A DNA stretch of 64,000 bases from Chromobacterium piscinae (GTDB lineage: Bacteria > Pseudomonadota > Gammaproteobacteria > Burkholderiales > Chromobacteriaceae), in contig NZ_JAJOHV010000019.1 in the NCBI RefSeq assembly GCF_021129175.1, positions 22,622 to 86,621 on the forward strand, read 5' to 3'. Below the pieces are notes generated by a model. It ran no database searches. It was not told the DNA's origin and saw only the letters and a program-made list of their open reading frames with translations. The translations under genes were made by a program, and so were the position numbers. Of this stretch, positions 1 through 10,336 are shown one piece after another. Numbering within the stretch: the first letter of the stretch is position 1; each line of letters begins with the position of its first letter.

Positions 1-664
<664 letters not shown>

Positions 665-703
665 TGTTTGCTAACCATATTGAGTACGGCGATAAATGAC
701 AAA

Positions 704-741
704 GGCCGAATGGCCGCATCCTGGGATGCGGCCAATCGGCC
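704..741 (-). terminator. Long hairpin between hfq and hflX
   Basis: Two 18-base arms (704-721 and 724-741) are complementary except at one position and are separated by only two bases. On the minus strand the stem lies after the hfq stop codon and is followed by a weak T-rich stretch (TTTGTCATTTATC). It could be a partial terminator that lowers hflX relative to hfq, or an mRNA 3' end stabiliser. Confidence 0.6.
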
Positions 742-763
742 CGATCGGCGAAGCGAAGACGGC

Positions 764-1024
764 TTAAGCGTCCTGCGCCTGTTCCTGCTTTTGCGCCGGA
801 TGCTCGTGCGGGATGTTGACCGGGCGGGCCGGAACCACGGTGGAGATGGCGTGCTTGTAAACCATCTGCGTCACCGTGTTCTTCAACAGAACGACGTATT
901 GGTCGAAAGATTCAACCTGACCTTGCAGCTTGATGCCGTTAACCAGATAAATGGAAACCGGCACGTGTTCCTTGCGCAGGATATTCAGGAAGGGGTCTTG
1001 TAACATTTGCCCTTTAGAGCTCAT
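764..1024 (-). CDS. hfq: RNA chaperone Hfq
   Basis: Hexameric Sm-like RNA chaperone that pairs small RNAs with their mRNAs. It is 86 residues long, usual for a short-tailed betaproteobacterial Hfq. The start ([14 protein letters not shown]), the Sm1 region ([20 protein letters not shown]) and the Sm2 motif (YKHAIST) are all present, including the Gln and Phe that line the proximal RNA-binding face. The C-terminal tail (after about residue 70) is short and rich in Gln, Glu and Ala. It sits between der and hflX in the same direction. Certain. Confidence 0.98.
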
Positions 1025-1115
1025 TCGTTTTTCTCCGAATCGTTGATTGTTGTATTAACTGTCCAGCGAACAGCGCGGCGGCCTGCTTATTTTTAGCAGA
1101 AAACATTCCGCCGTA

Positions 1116-2525
1116 CTATTTCTTGCTGTTTTTGCCGTAGCGAACTTCCTTTTCCCTGCCCCGCATCTTGGACATTGGCTTGGCCTTGGCCCGCGGCTTG
1201 TCCTTTTCATCGTTGTCGAACGGATTATCCGACGACTTGTACTGCACTCTCAGCGGCGTGCCCTGCAGCTTGAACACTTTACGGAAAGTGTGTTCCAGAT
1301 AGCGGGTATAACTGGCCGGAATGCTGTCCAGCGCGTTGCCATGCACCACGATTATCGGCGGATTCTGGCCGCCCTGGTGCGCATAGCGCATCTTGGGGCG
1401 AATCAGGCCGGAACGCGGCGGCTGCTGACGCTCCAGCGCCACCTGCAGCACGCGGGTGAGCTTGGGCGTCGCCAGCTTGGCCATGGCCGCGCGGTAGGCT
1501 TCGTCGATGGACTTGAACAAGTCTGCCACACCTCGGCCTTCGATGGCCGAGATGTAATGAAACTTTGCGAAATCCAGGAAATTCAGCTTGCGGGCGATCT
1601 CGCGGCGCACGTTTTCCTTCTGCTCGCCGTCCAGATTGTCCCACTTGTTCACCGCCACGACCAAGGCGCGGCCCGCTTCCAGCGCGAAGCCGGCGATGGT
1701 CGCGTCCTGCTCGGAGATGTCCAGCTGCGCGTCCAGCACCAGCACCGCGACGTTGGCGTCCTCAATCGCCTTCATGGTCTTGATGACGGAAAACTTCTCC
1801 AGCATCTCGTTGACCTTGGCGCGGCGGCGCACGCCCGCGGTGTCGATGATGGTGTAGGTATGGCCTTCGCGCTCAAAATCAATATAGATGCTGTCGCGCG
1901 TGGTCCCGGCCTGGTCGAAGGCGATCACCCGCTCCTCGCCGAGGATGGCGTTCACCAGCGTGGACTTGCCGACGTTGGGGCGGCCGATCACGGCGAACTT
2001 CGGATGGCGGCTGTCTTCCTCTTCCACCTCGTCGGGGAAGCCTTCCAGCACCAGTTCCATCAGTTCGCGCACGCCGTCGCCGTGGGCGGCGGAGATCACC
2101 AGCGGTTCGCCCAGCGCCAGTTCGTGGAACTCAGCGCCGGCGATCGCGTGCTTCATGCCTTCCGCTTTGTTGACGGCCAGGAATACCGGGCGGTCAAGCT
2201 GGCGCAGGCGGTTGGCGATGATCTTGTCCTGCGGCGTCAGGCCGGAACGGCCATCCACCAGGAACACCACGGCATCCGCCTCGTCGACGGCCTGCAGCGT
2301 CTGCTTGGCCATCTCGAACAGAATGCCTTCGTCCACCACCGGCTCAAAACCGCCGGTGTCGACCACCAGATACGGCTTCTCGCCGACCCGGCCTTGGCCG
2401 TAGTGTCGGTCACGCGTCAGGCCCGGCTGGTCGGCGACCAGCGCGTCGCGGCTGCGAGTCAGCCGGTTGAAAAGGGTCGACTTGCCCACATTGGGGCGGC
2501 CGACCAGCGCTACGGTAGGTTTCAT
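1116..2525 (-). CDS. der: Ribosome-assembly GTPase Der (EngA)
   Basis: Essential double-GTPase needed for maturation of the 50S subunit. At 469 residues it has the expected tandem architecture. G domain 1 has GRPNVGKST near residue 8 and DTGGF as G3; G domain 2 has a second GRPNVGKST near residue 180, DTAGVRR and NKWD. A C-terminal KH-like domain follows, with a basic tail ending in KNSKK. The stop of bamB lies 10 bases upstream of the der start, so the two are probably co-transcribed, as in many proteobacteria. Certain. Confidence 0.98.
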   Translation of the reverse strand: MKPTVALVGRPNVGKSTLFNRLTRSRDALVADQPGLTRDRHYGQGRVGEKPYLVVDTGGFEPVVDEGILFEMAKQTLQAVDEADAVVFLVDGRSGLTPQDKIIANRLRQLDRPVFLAVNKAEGMKHAIAGAEFHELALGEPLVISAAHGDGVRELMELVLEGFPDEVEEEDSRHPKFAVIGRPNVGKSTLVNAILGEERVIAFDQAGTTRDSIYIDFEREGHTYTIIDTAGVRRRAKVNEMLEKFSVIKTMKAIEDANVAVLVLDAQLDISEQDATIAGFALEAGRALVVAVNKWDNLDGEQKENVRREIARKLNFLDFAKFHYISAIEGRGVADLFKSIDEAYRAAMAKLATPKLTRVLQVALERQQPPRSGLIRPKMRYAHQGGQNPPIIVVHGNALDSIPASYTRYLEHTFRKVFKLQGTPLRVQYKSSDNPFDNDEKDKPRAKAKPMSKMRGREKEVRYGKNSKK

Positions 2526-2535
2526 CTAAAACTGC

Positions 2536-3675
2536 TTATCCCAGATTCAGCATCGCCAAGCGGCCGTCCTGTCCCTGAATCAGGGCGGAGGAGCCGAGCG
2601 ACACCGGTTGATTGACCGGCCCGGTGGTGCCGATCTTGTTGCGTCCGACGATGCCTCCGCTCTCGTTGGACAGCAGATGGGCATAGCCCTCGCCGTCCAC
2701 CACCAGCACGAAACGTCCGATCATCGCGGGACCGGAGACGCCACGGTATTTGAGGTCGTCGTTTTTCCATACATTGCGGCCGCTCTGGCGATCATACGCC
2801 CAGATCGAGCCGTCTTCCGCAGTCACGTAGACATTGCGGGCGTCCACAGCCACGCCGCGGCTGGACGACACCTCGCGCGCCCACTGCAGGCTGCCCGAAC
2901 GGGCGTCGAAGCACGCCACGCGGCCCTGGTAGGCCACGGCGCACACCTGGCCGCCGTCGAAGACCGGGCGGCTGGTGACGTCGGTGACGCGCTCCAGCTC
3001 GGTGGCGCCGCGCGGCGTCGCCACCGCGCCCTGCCAGATGGTGTTGCCGGTGAGCGGATTGACGATGTCGACGCGGCCGCCGGCCTGCCCCACCATCACC
3101 GCTTCCTTGCCCACCGACTGCATCGAGCCGTTGTTGCGCACGGTCAGTTGCGGCAGCACATTCACCACCGACCATTGCTGCTTGCCGTCGGTCAGGCTGA
3201 AGCCGGTCAGGCGGGCGTCGTTGGTGCGGACCACGGCGATGTCGCCGGCGATCTGCGGCGCTTCCAGCATCAGGCTGGTCAGCGGCTGTTCCCACAGGAT
3301 CTTGCCGCTGGTGCGGTTGACGGCCAACAGCTTGGCGTCCTGAGTGCCTACCAGCACGGTGTCGCCGGCGACGGCCACGCCGCTGGCCAACGCGCGCTTG
3401 AGCGACACATCGGACTGCGCGCGGCCGGACAGCGCGTCCACGTTGCGGATGCGGCCTTCGACGTCGGCGGTCACCACATTGCCGTTGGCGTACACCGGCA
3501 GGAAGCTGGCGGCCGGCGCGGCCTGCTGCAGCGTCCATTTGACGTCCAGCGTCTGCAGCGGCTTGATCGCCGCCAGCGGCGTCGGCTGGAACTGGGTTGA
3601 GCCCTCGAACCAGCTGGCGCAGCCGGCCAGCAGCAGCGAAGAGGTCAGAGCGGTAAGCAACAGTTGGCGGCGCAT
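2536..3675 (-). CDS. bamB: Outer-membrane assembly lipoprotein BamB
   Basis: Beta-propeller lipoprotein of the BAM complex, which inserts beta-barrel proteins into the outer membrane. The N-terminus is a lipoprotein signal with lipobox LLAGC (Cys19). The body consists of PQQ-like repeats (for example GKILWEQP, GKQQWSVV, GSLQWAREV, GRNVWKND), each forming a propeller blade, over a length (379 aa) typical of BamB. It lies between the yfgM-like gene and der, the usual neighbourhood. Anchored to the periplasmic face of the outer membrane. Identification is firm. Confidence 0.96.
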   Translation of the reverse strand: MRRQLLLTALTSSLLLAGCASWFEGSTQFQPTPLAAIKPLQTLDVKWTLQQAAPAASFLPVYANGNVVTADVEGRIRNVDALSGRAQSDVSLKRALASGVAVAGDTVLVGTQDAKLLAVNRTSGKILWEQPLTSLMLEAPQIAGDIAVVRTNDARLTGFSLTDGKQQWSVVNVLPQLTVRNNGSMQSVGKEAVMVGQAGGRVDIVNPLTGNTIWQGAVATPRGATELERVTDVTSRPVFDGGQVCAVAYQGRVACFDARSGSLQWAREVSSSRGVAVDARNVYVTAEDGSIWAYDRQSGRNVWKNDDLKYRGVSGPAMIGRFVLVVDGEGYAHLLSNESGGIVGRNKIGTTGPVNQPVSLGSSALIQGQDGRLAMLNLG

Positions 3676-3679
3676 GCGG

Positions 3680-4309
3680 TCAGCCTCCCAACGCGTCGAG
3701 CTTGGTCTGCGCCAGCTGGCGGCTCGGGCTGTCGCCCAGCATCTTCGCCAGCGCGGCCTTGTAGGCGTCGCGCGCGCCGCTGTTGTCGCCCTTGGCGACG
3801 AACACGTCGCCCTTCAGCTCCAGGAACTCGGCGTCGAAAGCGGCGGGATGGGCCTGGTTCAGCTCGCCGATCGCGCCATCGAACTTTTTCTGGTCCAGCA
3901 GCAGCGAAGCCAGGCGCAAACGGGCGATCGCCTGCAGCTCCTCGTCCTTGCCGTTCTTCAATACCCACTCCAACTGGCTGGCGGCCAGCGCCAGGTCGTT
4001 CTTGTCGAACGCGGCCTTGGCCAGCACCAAGGCCGCGCGGCTAGCATAGAGGGTGCCGGCGTACTCGCCCTGCAGCTGCTGGGCGGCGGTCTTCAGTTTG
4101 GCGATGTCCTTGGCGGCCACCGCGTTGTCGACGGCCTCGTAGGCGGTGGCGGCCTTCTCGGACTGGCCGCGCTCGTACATGCCGTAAGCCTTGTAGCCCA
4201 GGTAGCCCAGGCTGATGGCCAGCACCGCGCCGCCGATCAGCTTGCCCCACTGTTGCCAGAATGCTTTCAGAGAATCGATCTGTTCCTGTTCCTGCAAGTC
4301 GAACGCCAT
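3680..4309 (-). CDS. YfgM-like membrane-anchored tetratricopeptide protein
   Basis: A protein of about 209 residues with a short cytoplasmic N-terminus (MAFDLQEQEQIDSLKAFW), one transmembrane helix (about residues 22-42, LIGGAVLAISLGYLGYKAYG) and a periplasmic domain of TPR-like helices. This is the YfgM/TPR_21 family, which associates with SecYEG and periplasmic chaperones. I start it at 4309, because AAGGGGGAA lies just before that ATG; a longer frame with seven more residues exists. The gene ends four bases before bamB and lies after hisS, the conserved hisS-yfgM-bamB-der order. The symbol is left open because only fold and context support it. Confidence 0.88.
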   Translation of the reverse strand: MAFDLQEQEQIDSLKAFWQQWGKLIGGAVLAISLGYLGYKAYGMYERGQSEKAATAYEAVDNAVAAKDIAKLKTAAQQLQGEYAGTLYASRAALVLAKAAFDKNDLALAASQLEWVLKNGKDEELQAIARLRLASLLLDQKKFDGAIGELNQAHPAAFDAEFLELKGDVFVAKGDNSGARDAYKAALAKMLGDSPSRQLAQTKLDALGG

Positions 4310-4326
4310 CGCGTTCCCCCTTCCTA

Positions 4327-5598
4327 TCAAGCTTTCAGAGTGGCGAGGGTGGCCAGAACCGCATCGGCCGCCACGGTCTGCTGGGCGGCTTCGGCGCGCA
4401 GCGCCTTCACCACCACCTGACCGGCCTGGATTTCGTTTTCACCGACGATCAGCGCGAACTGCGCGCCGCTGGCGTCGGCCTTTTTCATTTGCGACTTGAA
4501 GCTGGCGTCGCCCAGATGCTGCACCACCGAGTAGCCGGCGGCGCGCAGGCTCTGCGCGAGTTTCATCGAGTACAGGCCCGCGCCCTCGCCCTGGTTGACC
4601 AGGAAGACGTCGACGCTGCGCTGCGCCGGCAACAGGCCCTTGTCCTGCAGCAACAGCAGCACGCGCTCCATGCCCATGCCGAAGCCGATGCCGGAGGCGG
4701 CCTTGCCGCCCAGCTGCTCGATCAGGCCGTCGTAGCGGCCGCCGGCGCAGATGGTGCCCTGGGCGCCCAGCTCGGAGGTCACCCACTCGAACACCGAGCG
4801 GTTGTAGTAGTCGAGACCGCGCACCAGGCGCGGATTCTCGATGTACTCGATGCCCAACGCGGCGATCATCGCCTTCCAGCCCTCGTAATGGGCGCGCGAC
4901 TCTTCGCCCAGGTAGTCGGACAGCTTGGGCGCGGCGTTGGCCATTTCCTGCAGGGCCGGGTTCTTGGTGTCCAGCACGCGCAGCGGGTTGGTGTGCATCC
5001 GGCGCTTGCCGTCCTCGTCCAGGATGTCGACGTGGCGCTCCAGGTAGGCGATCAGCGCCTCGCGGTGGGCGGCGCGCTCTTCGGCGTTGCCCAGCGAGTT
5101 GATCTCCAGCCGCACGTACTGGCTGATGCCCAGGCGGCGCCACAGATCGGCGGTCATCGCGATGATTTCGGCGTCGATGTCCGGACCGGCCAGGCCCAGC
5201 GCCTCCACGCCCACCTGGTGGAACTGGCGGTAGCGGCCCTTCTGCGGGCGCTCGTGGCGATACATCGGACCCATGTACCACAGCTTGGGCGTGGCGTTGT
5301 ACAGCAGGTTGTGCTCGACCACCGCGCGCAGCGTGCCGGCAGTGCCTTCCGGGCGCAGCGTCAGGCTGTCGCCGTTGAGGCTATCGACGAAGGTGTACAT
5401 TTCCTTCTCGACGATGTCGGTCACTTCGCCGATGGAGCGCACGAACAGCGGCGTGCCTTCGACGATGGGGGTGCGGATGTTCTGGTAGCCGTAGTCGGCC
5501 AGCAGCTTGCGCAGCGCCTCTTCAAAGTATTCCCATTGGTAGGATTCGGCCGGCAGCACATCGTTCATGCCCTTGACCGCTTGGTATTTCTGAGCCAT
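4327..5598 (-). CDS. hisS: Histidyl-tRNA synthetase
   Basis: Class II aminoacyl-tRNA synthetase charging tRNA-His. The 423-residue protein shows motif 2 ([19 protein letters not shown]), the histidine-specific loop [14 protein letters not shown] and motif 3 ([15 protein letters not shown]), followed by the C-terminal anticodon-binding domain. It lies directly after ispG and before the yfgM-like gene on the same strand, with short gaps consistent with one transcript. Certain. Confidence 0.98.
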   Translation of the reverse strand: MAQKYQAVKGMNDVLPAESYQWEYFEEALRKLLADYGYQNIRTPIVEGTPLFVRSIGEVTDIVEKEMYTFVDSLNGDSLTLRPEGTAGTLRAVVEHNLLYNATPKLWYMGPMYRHERPQKGRYRQFHQVGVEALGLAGPDIDAEIIAMTADLWRRLGISQYVRLEINSLGNAEERAAHREALIAYLERHVDILDEDGKRRMHTNPLRVLDTKNPALQEMANAAPKLSDYLGEESRAHYEGWKAMIAALGIEYIENPRLVRGLDYYNRSVFEWVTSELGAQGTICAGGRYDGLIEQLGGKAASGIGFGMGMERVLLLLQDKGLLPAQRSVDVFLVNQGEGAGLYSMKLAQSLRAAGYSVVQHLGDASFKSQMKKADASGAQFALIVGENEIQAGQVVVKALRAEAAQQTVAADAVLATLATLKA

Positions 5599-5633
5599 TG
5601 CTATCTTCTTGTATCAGCTGGATTCTGGTTTTG

Positions 5634-6917
5634 TCAGACGCTCACCGAACGGATCGGAATGATGCGGTTGCCATCCTCGCGGCGCTTGGCGCCGCCCTCC
5701 CCGTAGCGGGTCTTCACGTACTCGTCGACGATGGCGGTGAACTCCGCGGGAATGTTGTCGCCCTTCAGCGTCACATCCTTCTGGCCGTCAACGTAAACCG
5801 GCGCCACCGGCACTTCGCCGGTGCCCGGCAGCGAGATGCCGATGTCGGCCAGCTTGGATTCGCCGGGTCCGTTGACCACGCAGCCCATCACCGCCACCTT
5901 CATGTCCTCTACCCCCGGGTACTGTAGCCGCCATACCGGCATCTGCTCGCGCAGATAGTTCTGGATGTGGTCGGCCAGCTCCTGGAAGAAGGTGCTGGTG
6001 GTGCGGCCGCAGCCCGGACAGGCGGTGACCAGCGGCGTGAAGCTGCGCAGGCCCATGGTCTGCAGCAACTCCTGCGCGACCACCACCTCCTTGGTGCGCG
6101 CCTCGCCCGGCTGCGGCGTCAGCGAGATGCGGATGGTGTCGCCTATGCCTTCCTGCAACAACACGGCCAGCGCGGCGCTGGAGGCGACGATGCCCTTGCT
6201 GCCCATGCCGGCCTCGGTCAGGCCCAGATGCAGCGGGTAGTCGCAGCGGCTGCCCAGCTCGCGGTAGACGCTGATCAGGTCCTGCACATTGCTGACCTTG
6301 CACGACAGGATGATGTTGTCGGGCGACAGGCCGATCTCCACCGCCTTCTCCGCCGACTCCAGCGCCGACACGATCAGCGCCTCCTGCATCAGCTTGGGCA
6401 GCGGCAGCGGGTTGGCTGCGCGGTTGTTGGCGTCCATCATCCGCGCCAGCAGCGCCTGGTCCAGGCTGCCCCAGTTGACGCCGATGCGGACGGCCTTGTC
6501 GTGCTCCATCGCAGTGCGGATCATGAAGGCGAACTTGTCGTCGCCCTTGGCGCCCTTGCCGACATTGCCCGGATTGATCCGGTACTTGGCCAGCGCCTTC
6601 GCGCAATCCGGAAACTCCTTCAACAAGCGGTCGCCGTTGAAGTGGAAATCGCCGACCAGCGGCACATCGCAACCCAGGTCGTCCAGCCGCTGGCGGATTT
6701 CCGCCACGCGAGCCGCCGCTTCCGGCGAGTTGACGGTGATGCGCACCACTTCGGAGCCGGCCTGCGCCAGCTGGTACACCTGCTCGGCCGTGCCCGCCGC
6801 GTCGGCGGTGTCGGTGTTGGTCATCGACTGCACCATCACCGGCGCGCCCGAACCCACCAAAACATGTCCCACCCGCACCAGGCGGGTGGGACGGCGCGCG
6901 ATGTTCACGCTATCCAT
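5634..6917 (-). CDS. ispG: 4-hydroxy-3-methylbut-2-enyl diphosphate synthase (IspG/GcpE)
   Basis: [4Fe-4S] enzyme of the methylerythritol phosphate pathway that converts MEcPP to HMBPP. The N-terminal TIM barrel begins after [12 protein letters not shown], with [11 protein letters not shown]. Cluster ligands are visible in ACPGCGRTT and in [11 protein letters not shown] near the C-terminus. Length (427 aa) suits the undivided bacterial type with the long betaproteobacterial insertion. The next pathway enzyme, ispH, is at 32598-33533. Certain. Confidence 0.98.
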   Translation of the reverse strand: MDSVNIARRPTRLVRVGHVLVGSGAPVMVQSMTNTDTADAAGTAEQVYQLAQAGSEVVRITVNSPEAAARVAEIRQRLDDLGCDVPLVGDFHFNGDRLLKEFPDCAKALAKYRINPGNVGKGAKGDDKFAFMIRTAMEHDKAVRIGVNWGSLDQALLARMMDANNRAANPLPLPKLMQEALIVSALESAEKAVEIGLSPDNIILSCKVSNVQDLISVYRELGSRCDYPLHLGLTEAGMGSKGIVASSAALAVLLQEGIGDTIRISLTPQPGEARTKEVVVAQELLQTMGLRSFTPLVTACPGCGRTTSTFFQELADHIQNYLREQMPVWRLQYPGVEDMKVAVMGCVVNGPGESKLADIGISLPGTGEVPVAPVYVDGQKDVTLKGDNIPAEFTAIVDEYVKTRYGEGGAKRREDGNRIIPIRSVSV

Positions 6918-6930
6918 TCGCTACCCTGCA

Positions 6931-7869
6931 TCACTTGAGTTGAATCTTGGCGGTGGTGCCTTTGATCTTGTCGGCCAGATCCACCGGTTTGCCGTTGTAG
7001 CTCAGCTCCACCTGGCTGGCGTTGCCGATCACCACCTTGAACGGCGCGGTGCCGACCACCTCGGCCGGATCGCCCGGCTGCATCACCTTGTAAATCAGCC
7101 TGCGGCCGTCGGCGTCCTGCACCGACACCCAGGCGGCATCCTTGACGTTGATGCTGACCTTGTCGGTGCCTTGGGACTGCGGCGCGCTGGCCGCTTGCGT
7201 CTTGGCCACCTTGGCCGGCGCGCTCGCCGCCGGTTTCGCGGCGGCCTGGACAGCGGACGCCACGGGCTTCGCCGTCACGGCTGCCGGCGCCGAGGCCGGC
7301 TTCGCGGCCTGAACAGCGGCTTTCGCCGACTCGGAAGCCGCCGCCTTGGCGGCCGGGGCCGACGACTGCTCGGTCAGCATCGGCGCCAGCTCGTTGGCGG
7401 CGCGCTCCGCCGGCTTCTCCGGCGAGCCATCGCGGTTGGCGTACCAGTAAGCGCCGCCCGCCACGGCTAGGCCCAGCAACAGCAGGACCACCCATTTGCC
7501 GGTGCCGGCTTCCGCGGCTTCCTCCACCGCTTCCACCGGCTCGGGCGCCTGCTCGCGCGCGGTGGTGCCCTTGACCAGATTGGCCACGTCGTTCACCGCC
7601 GACGGAAAATGCTGCTCCAGCGCCTTCATCAACGGTTCGGAATCCACTTCCAGGAAGCGCGCGTAATTACGGACGAAACCGCGGACGAAGGTGGCGCCGG
7701 GCAGCGAGTCGAAATCGTCGCGCTCTATCGCTTCCAGTTGCCTGAGCGACAGTTTCAGCCTGTCCGCCACTTCCCCCAGGCCAAGGCCGGCCGCTTCCCG
7801 GGCGGCCTTCAAGGTTGCGCCGATGCCGCTGGGCCTCGGCGTGTCATGATGTTCGATTTTTTCTTCCAT
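6931..7869 (-). CDS. RodZ-like helix-turn-helix membrane protein
   Basis: A 312-residue protein with a RodZ layout. It has a cytoplasmic N-terminal XRE-type helix-turn-helix (residues about 15-80, with LKAAREAAGLGLGEVADRL and the family stretch VRGFVRNYARFLEVD), a single transmembrane helix (WVVLLLLGLAVAGGAYWYA, about residue 150), a long Ala/Pro/Lys linker and a C-terminal DUF4115 beta domain. In E. coli, RodZ links MreB to the cell wall and lies just before ispG, exactly this arrangement. The Ala-rich linker is low-complexity. Function by homology and context. Confidence 0.9.
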   Translation of the reverse strand: MEEKIEHHDTPRPSGIGATLKAAREAAGLGLGEVADRLKLSLRQLEAIERDDFDSLPGATFVRGFVRNYARFLEVDSEPLMKALEQHFPSAVNDVANLVKGTTAREQAPEPVEAVEEAAEAGTGKWVVLLLLGLAVAGGAYWYANRDGSPEKPAERAANELAPMLTEQSSAPAAKAAASESAKAAVQAAKPASAPAAVTAKPVASAVQAAAKPAASAPAKVAKTQAASAPQSQGTDKVSINVKDAAWVSVQDADGRRLIYKVMQPGDPAEVVGTAPFKVVIGNASQVELSYNGKPVDLADKIKGTTAKIQLK

Positions 7870-7871
7870 CC

Positions 7872-8621
7872 TCAGCTTCCACTCAACAGCAGTTGTGTTT
7901 CCCTAGAGTCCGGAAACCGGTTCTTTAGTTCATTCTCGCATGCGCGTTCCTGCGCCGCGTTACCGGTTTTGCGGGCGATCCTGGCGCCCAGCCACAGCTC
8001 GGCGGCGCCCAGGCCGTCCATCCCGCCGCCGCCGCGCAGCCGTTCGAAATAGAACGCCGCCAGCTTGGCGTTGCCCAGGCCCAGATGCATTTCGGCCAGT
8101 TCGCTCAACGCCGGCCCGTAGTTGGGCGCGACGCGCAAGGCGCTGAGCAAATAATCGTTGGCCTGATCCGTCCGCCCCAGCTTGGCGCTGCAGCGGCCCA
8201 GATTCAAATAAGCCGATTGTGGCGAATCATACAACGGATTGGCCAGCGCCTTCTGGAACAGGGCCAGCGAATCCTGCTCCCTCCCGTGCTCGCACAGGAA
8301 CAAGCCGTAATTATTGTTGGCCTGCGGATTGCCGGGCTCCAGCCGCAGCGCCTGCTGGTAGTCCTGCTCCGCCCGGCCGTCCATCTGCAGCAGGCCCAGC
8401 ACGTAAGCCCGGCTCAGATAGCCGGTGACATAAGCCGCGTCCGCCGCCACCGCCTGGTTGGCGTTGTCCAGCGCGGACTTGAGGTTGCCTATCCTGGCGT
8501 ACTCCACCGCCAGCTGGCTGCGGATCTTCGCCACTTCAGGCGGATTGCCATCCGCCGCGGCGGGAGCGACTACGCCAAATGCCAACAGCCATCCAGCCCA
8601 TCTCCCCCGCCATGACGTCAT
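7872..8621 (-). CDS. Type IV pilus biogenesis TPR protein (PilF/PilW-like)
   Basis: Tetratricopeptide protein of about 249 residues in the position of pilF/pilW, between rlmN and rodZ. Family members help the PilQ secretin reach and assemble in the outer membrane. TPR units run from about residue 35 to 240. The start at 8621 overlaps the rlmN stop by four bases (ATGA), which favours translational coupling. Unlike the lipoprotein PilF of Pseudomonas, the signal peptide (VVAPAAA, cleavage near residue 23) has no lipobox cysteine. The product would therefore be a soluble periplasmic protein, unless the annotated start is wrong. Confidence 0.87.
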   Translation of the reverse strand: MTSWRGRWAGWLLAFGVVAPAAADGNPPEVAKIRSQLAVEYARIGNLKSALDNANQAVAADAAYVTGYLSRAYVLGLLQMDGRAEQDYQQALRLEPGNPQANNNYGLFLCEHGREQDSLALFQKALANPLYDSPQSAYLNLGRCSAKLGRTDQANDYLLSALRVAPNYGPALSELAEMHLGLGNAKLAAFYFERLRGGGGMDGLGAAELWLGARIARKTGNAAQERACENELKNRFPDSRETQLLLSGS

Positions 8622-9712
8622 GATTTCCTGTCCTCGATGATCTGCGTCCACTTGGCCTGGCGCCGCGTCTTGTCCTGCACTTGGCCGGCCAATTGGCCGC
8701 AAGCCGCGTCGATGTCGTCGCCGCGGGTCTTGCGCACGGTCACCACGTAACCTTGTTCTTGCAGAATTTCACGGAAAATGCGAATCGCGTTGTTGCTGGA
8801 GCGATCATAACCCGAGTTCGGGAACGGGTTGAACGGGATCAGATTGAACTTGCAAGGCACGTCCCGCACCAGCTCCAGCAGCTGGCGAGCATGTTCCGGC
8901 CTATCGTTGACCCCGTCAAGCATCACATATTCAAAGGTGATGAAATCGCGCGGCGCCTTTTCCAGATAGCGGCTACAGGCGGCCATCAGTTCGGCAAGCG
9001 GGTATTTCTTGTTGATCGGCACGATCACGTCGCGGATCGCGTCGTTGGGCGCGTGCAGCGACACCGCCAGCGCCACCGGGCACTCCTCGCGCAGCCGGTC
9101 CATCTGCGGCACCAGGCCGGAGGTGGACAGCGTCACGCGGCGGCGGGACAGGCCGTAGCCATGGTCGTCCAGCATGATCTGCATCGCGCTGACCACGTTG
9201 TCGAAGTTGGCCAGCGGCTCGCCCATGCCCATCATCACCACATTGGACACCACGCGCTCGTTCTTGGGCGTCACGCCCATCGCCTTGTTGGCCCACCACA
9301 GCTGGCCGATGATCTCGGCGGTGGACAAGTTGCGGTTGAATCCCTGGCGGCCAGTGGAGCAGAACGTGCACTCCAGCGCGCAACCCACCTGGGATGACAC
9401 GCACAAGGTGCCGCGGTCGTCTTCCGGAATGAACACGGTTTCCACACCGTTGCCGGTGCCGACGTCGAGCAGCCACTTGCGGGTGCCATCACTGGACTCC
9501 TGCCCGGTCATCAGCGACGGCACGCCCACCTCAGCGCGCTCGTGCAGCTTGGCGCGCAGGCTCTTGGCGAGGTCGGTCATCGCGTCGAAATCGTCTTCGG
9601 CCATCTGGTGCATCCAGCGCATCACTTGCTTGGCGCGGAACGGCTTCTCGCCCATCTCGGCGAAATGCCGGGTGAGCTGGTCCAGATTGAAGTCGAGCAG
9701 GTTGGTTTTCAT
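8618..9712 (-). CDS. rlmN: Dual-specificity 23S rRNA/tRNA adenine C2 methyltransferase RlmN
   Basis: Radical SAM enzyme that methylates A2503 of 23S rRNA and A37 of some tRNAs. The 364-residue protein carries the radical SAM cluster motif CTFCSTG (after VGCALE), the GMGEPL motif and LSTSGLVPQ. The C-terminal cysteine of the mechanism lies in [12 protein letters not shown]. The start at 9712 gives the standard N-terminus [13 protein letters not shown]. It precedes the pilW-like gene with a four-base overlap. Certain. Confidence 0.97.
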   Translation of the reverse strand: MKTNLLDFNLDQLTRHFAEMGEKPFRAKQVMRWMHQMAEDDFDAMTDLAKSLRAKLHERAEVGVPSLMTGQESSDGTRKWLLDVGTGNGVETVFIPEDDRGTLCVSSQVGCALECTFCSTGRQGFNRNLSTAEIIGQLWWANKAMGVTPKNERVVSNVVMMGMGEPLANFDNVVSAMQIMLDDHGYGLSRRRVTLSTSGLVPQMDRLREECPVALAVSLHAPNDAIRDVIVPINKKYPLAELMAACSRYLEKAPRDFITFEYVMLDGVNDRPEHARQLLELVRDVPCKFNLIPFNPFPNSGYDRSSNNAIRIFREILQEQGYVVTVRKTRGDDIDAACGQLAGQVQDKTRRQAKWTQIIEDRKS

Positions 9713-9728
9713 GCAATCCTCAGCAGGC

Positions 9729-9756
9729 AAAAGAGGCCGCCGGCAGCGGCGACCTC
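9729..9756 (-). terminator. Probable terminator after ndk
   Basis: GC-rich ten-base arms (GAGGCCGCCG / CGGCGACCTC) around a four-base loop. On the minus strand a TTTT run follows. It lies between ndk and rlmN, so ndk may be transcribed mostly on its own with limited read-through. Confidence 0.55.
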
Positions 9757-9778
9757 CGGTCATTCAACTACTTTTGAA

Positions 9779-10204
9779 TCAGCGGGAGCTGATTTCGGAA
9801 GCGGCGAAGAAGTAAGCCACTTCGATGGCAGCGTTTTCCACGCTGTCGGAACCGTGAACGGCGTTGGCGTCGATCGATTCGGCGAAGTCGGCGCGGATGG
9901 TGCCGGCTTCAGCCTTCTTCGGATCGGTGGCGCCCATCAGTTCGCGGTTCTTCAGCACGGCGTTCTCGCCTTCCAGCGCCTGGATCATCACCGGGCCGGA
10001 AACCATGAAGTCAACCAGGTCCTTGAAGAAAGGACGCTCTTTGTGCACAGCGTAGAAGCCTTCGGCTTCGGCGCGGGACAGTTGCTTCATCTTGGCGGCG
10101 ACGATCTTCAGGCCCGCGGACTCGAAGCGGTCGTAGATTTTGCCGATAACGTTTTTGGCTACAGCGTCCGGTTTAACGATGGACAAAGTGCGTTCGATTG
10201 CCAT
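9779..10204 (-). CDS. ndk: Nucleoside diphosphate kinase
   Basis: Transfers the gamma phosphate between nucleoside triphosphates and diphosphates through a phosphohistidine. The 141-residue length is standard. The start ([15 protein letters not shown]), the substrate loop ([11 protein letters not shown]) and the active-site motif AVHGSDS with the catalytic His near residue 118 are all present. The start is at 10204, preceded by TTAGGGAGAA, a good ribosome binding site. First gene of the minus-strand run ending at hflX. Certain. Confidence 0.98.
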   Translation of the reverse strand: MAIERTLSIVKPDAVAKNVIGKIYDRFESAGLKIVAAKMKQLSRAEAEGFYAVHKERPFFKDLVDFMVSGPVMIQALEGENAVLKNRELMGATDPKKAEAGTIRADFAESIDANAVHGSDSVENAAIEVAYFFAASEISSR

Positions 10205-10336
10205 ATAAATTCTCCCTAACGACAAGACAAGTGGCTAAACTTGAGTATTATTACGCCACTCGGGTTACCCAATTCTGACGAACCCGCTATTTTAGCAGCG
10301 TTTTCAATCACGTGCTGCACATTCCGATCAGGCACC

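Noticed and set aside
1290..2615. 441-residue plus-strand open frame opposite der
   Set aside because: Lies antisense to a certain gene, has His/Gln/Arg-rich composition typical of GC-rich shadow frames, and no ribosome binding site.
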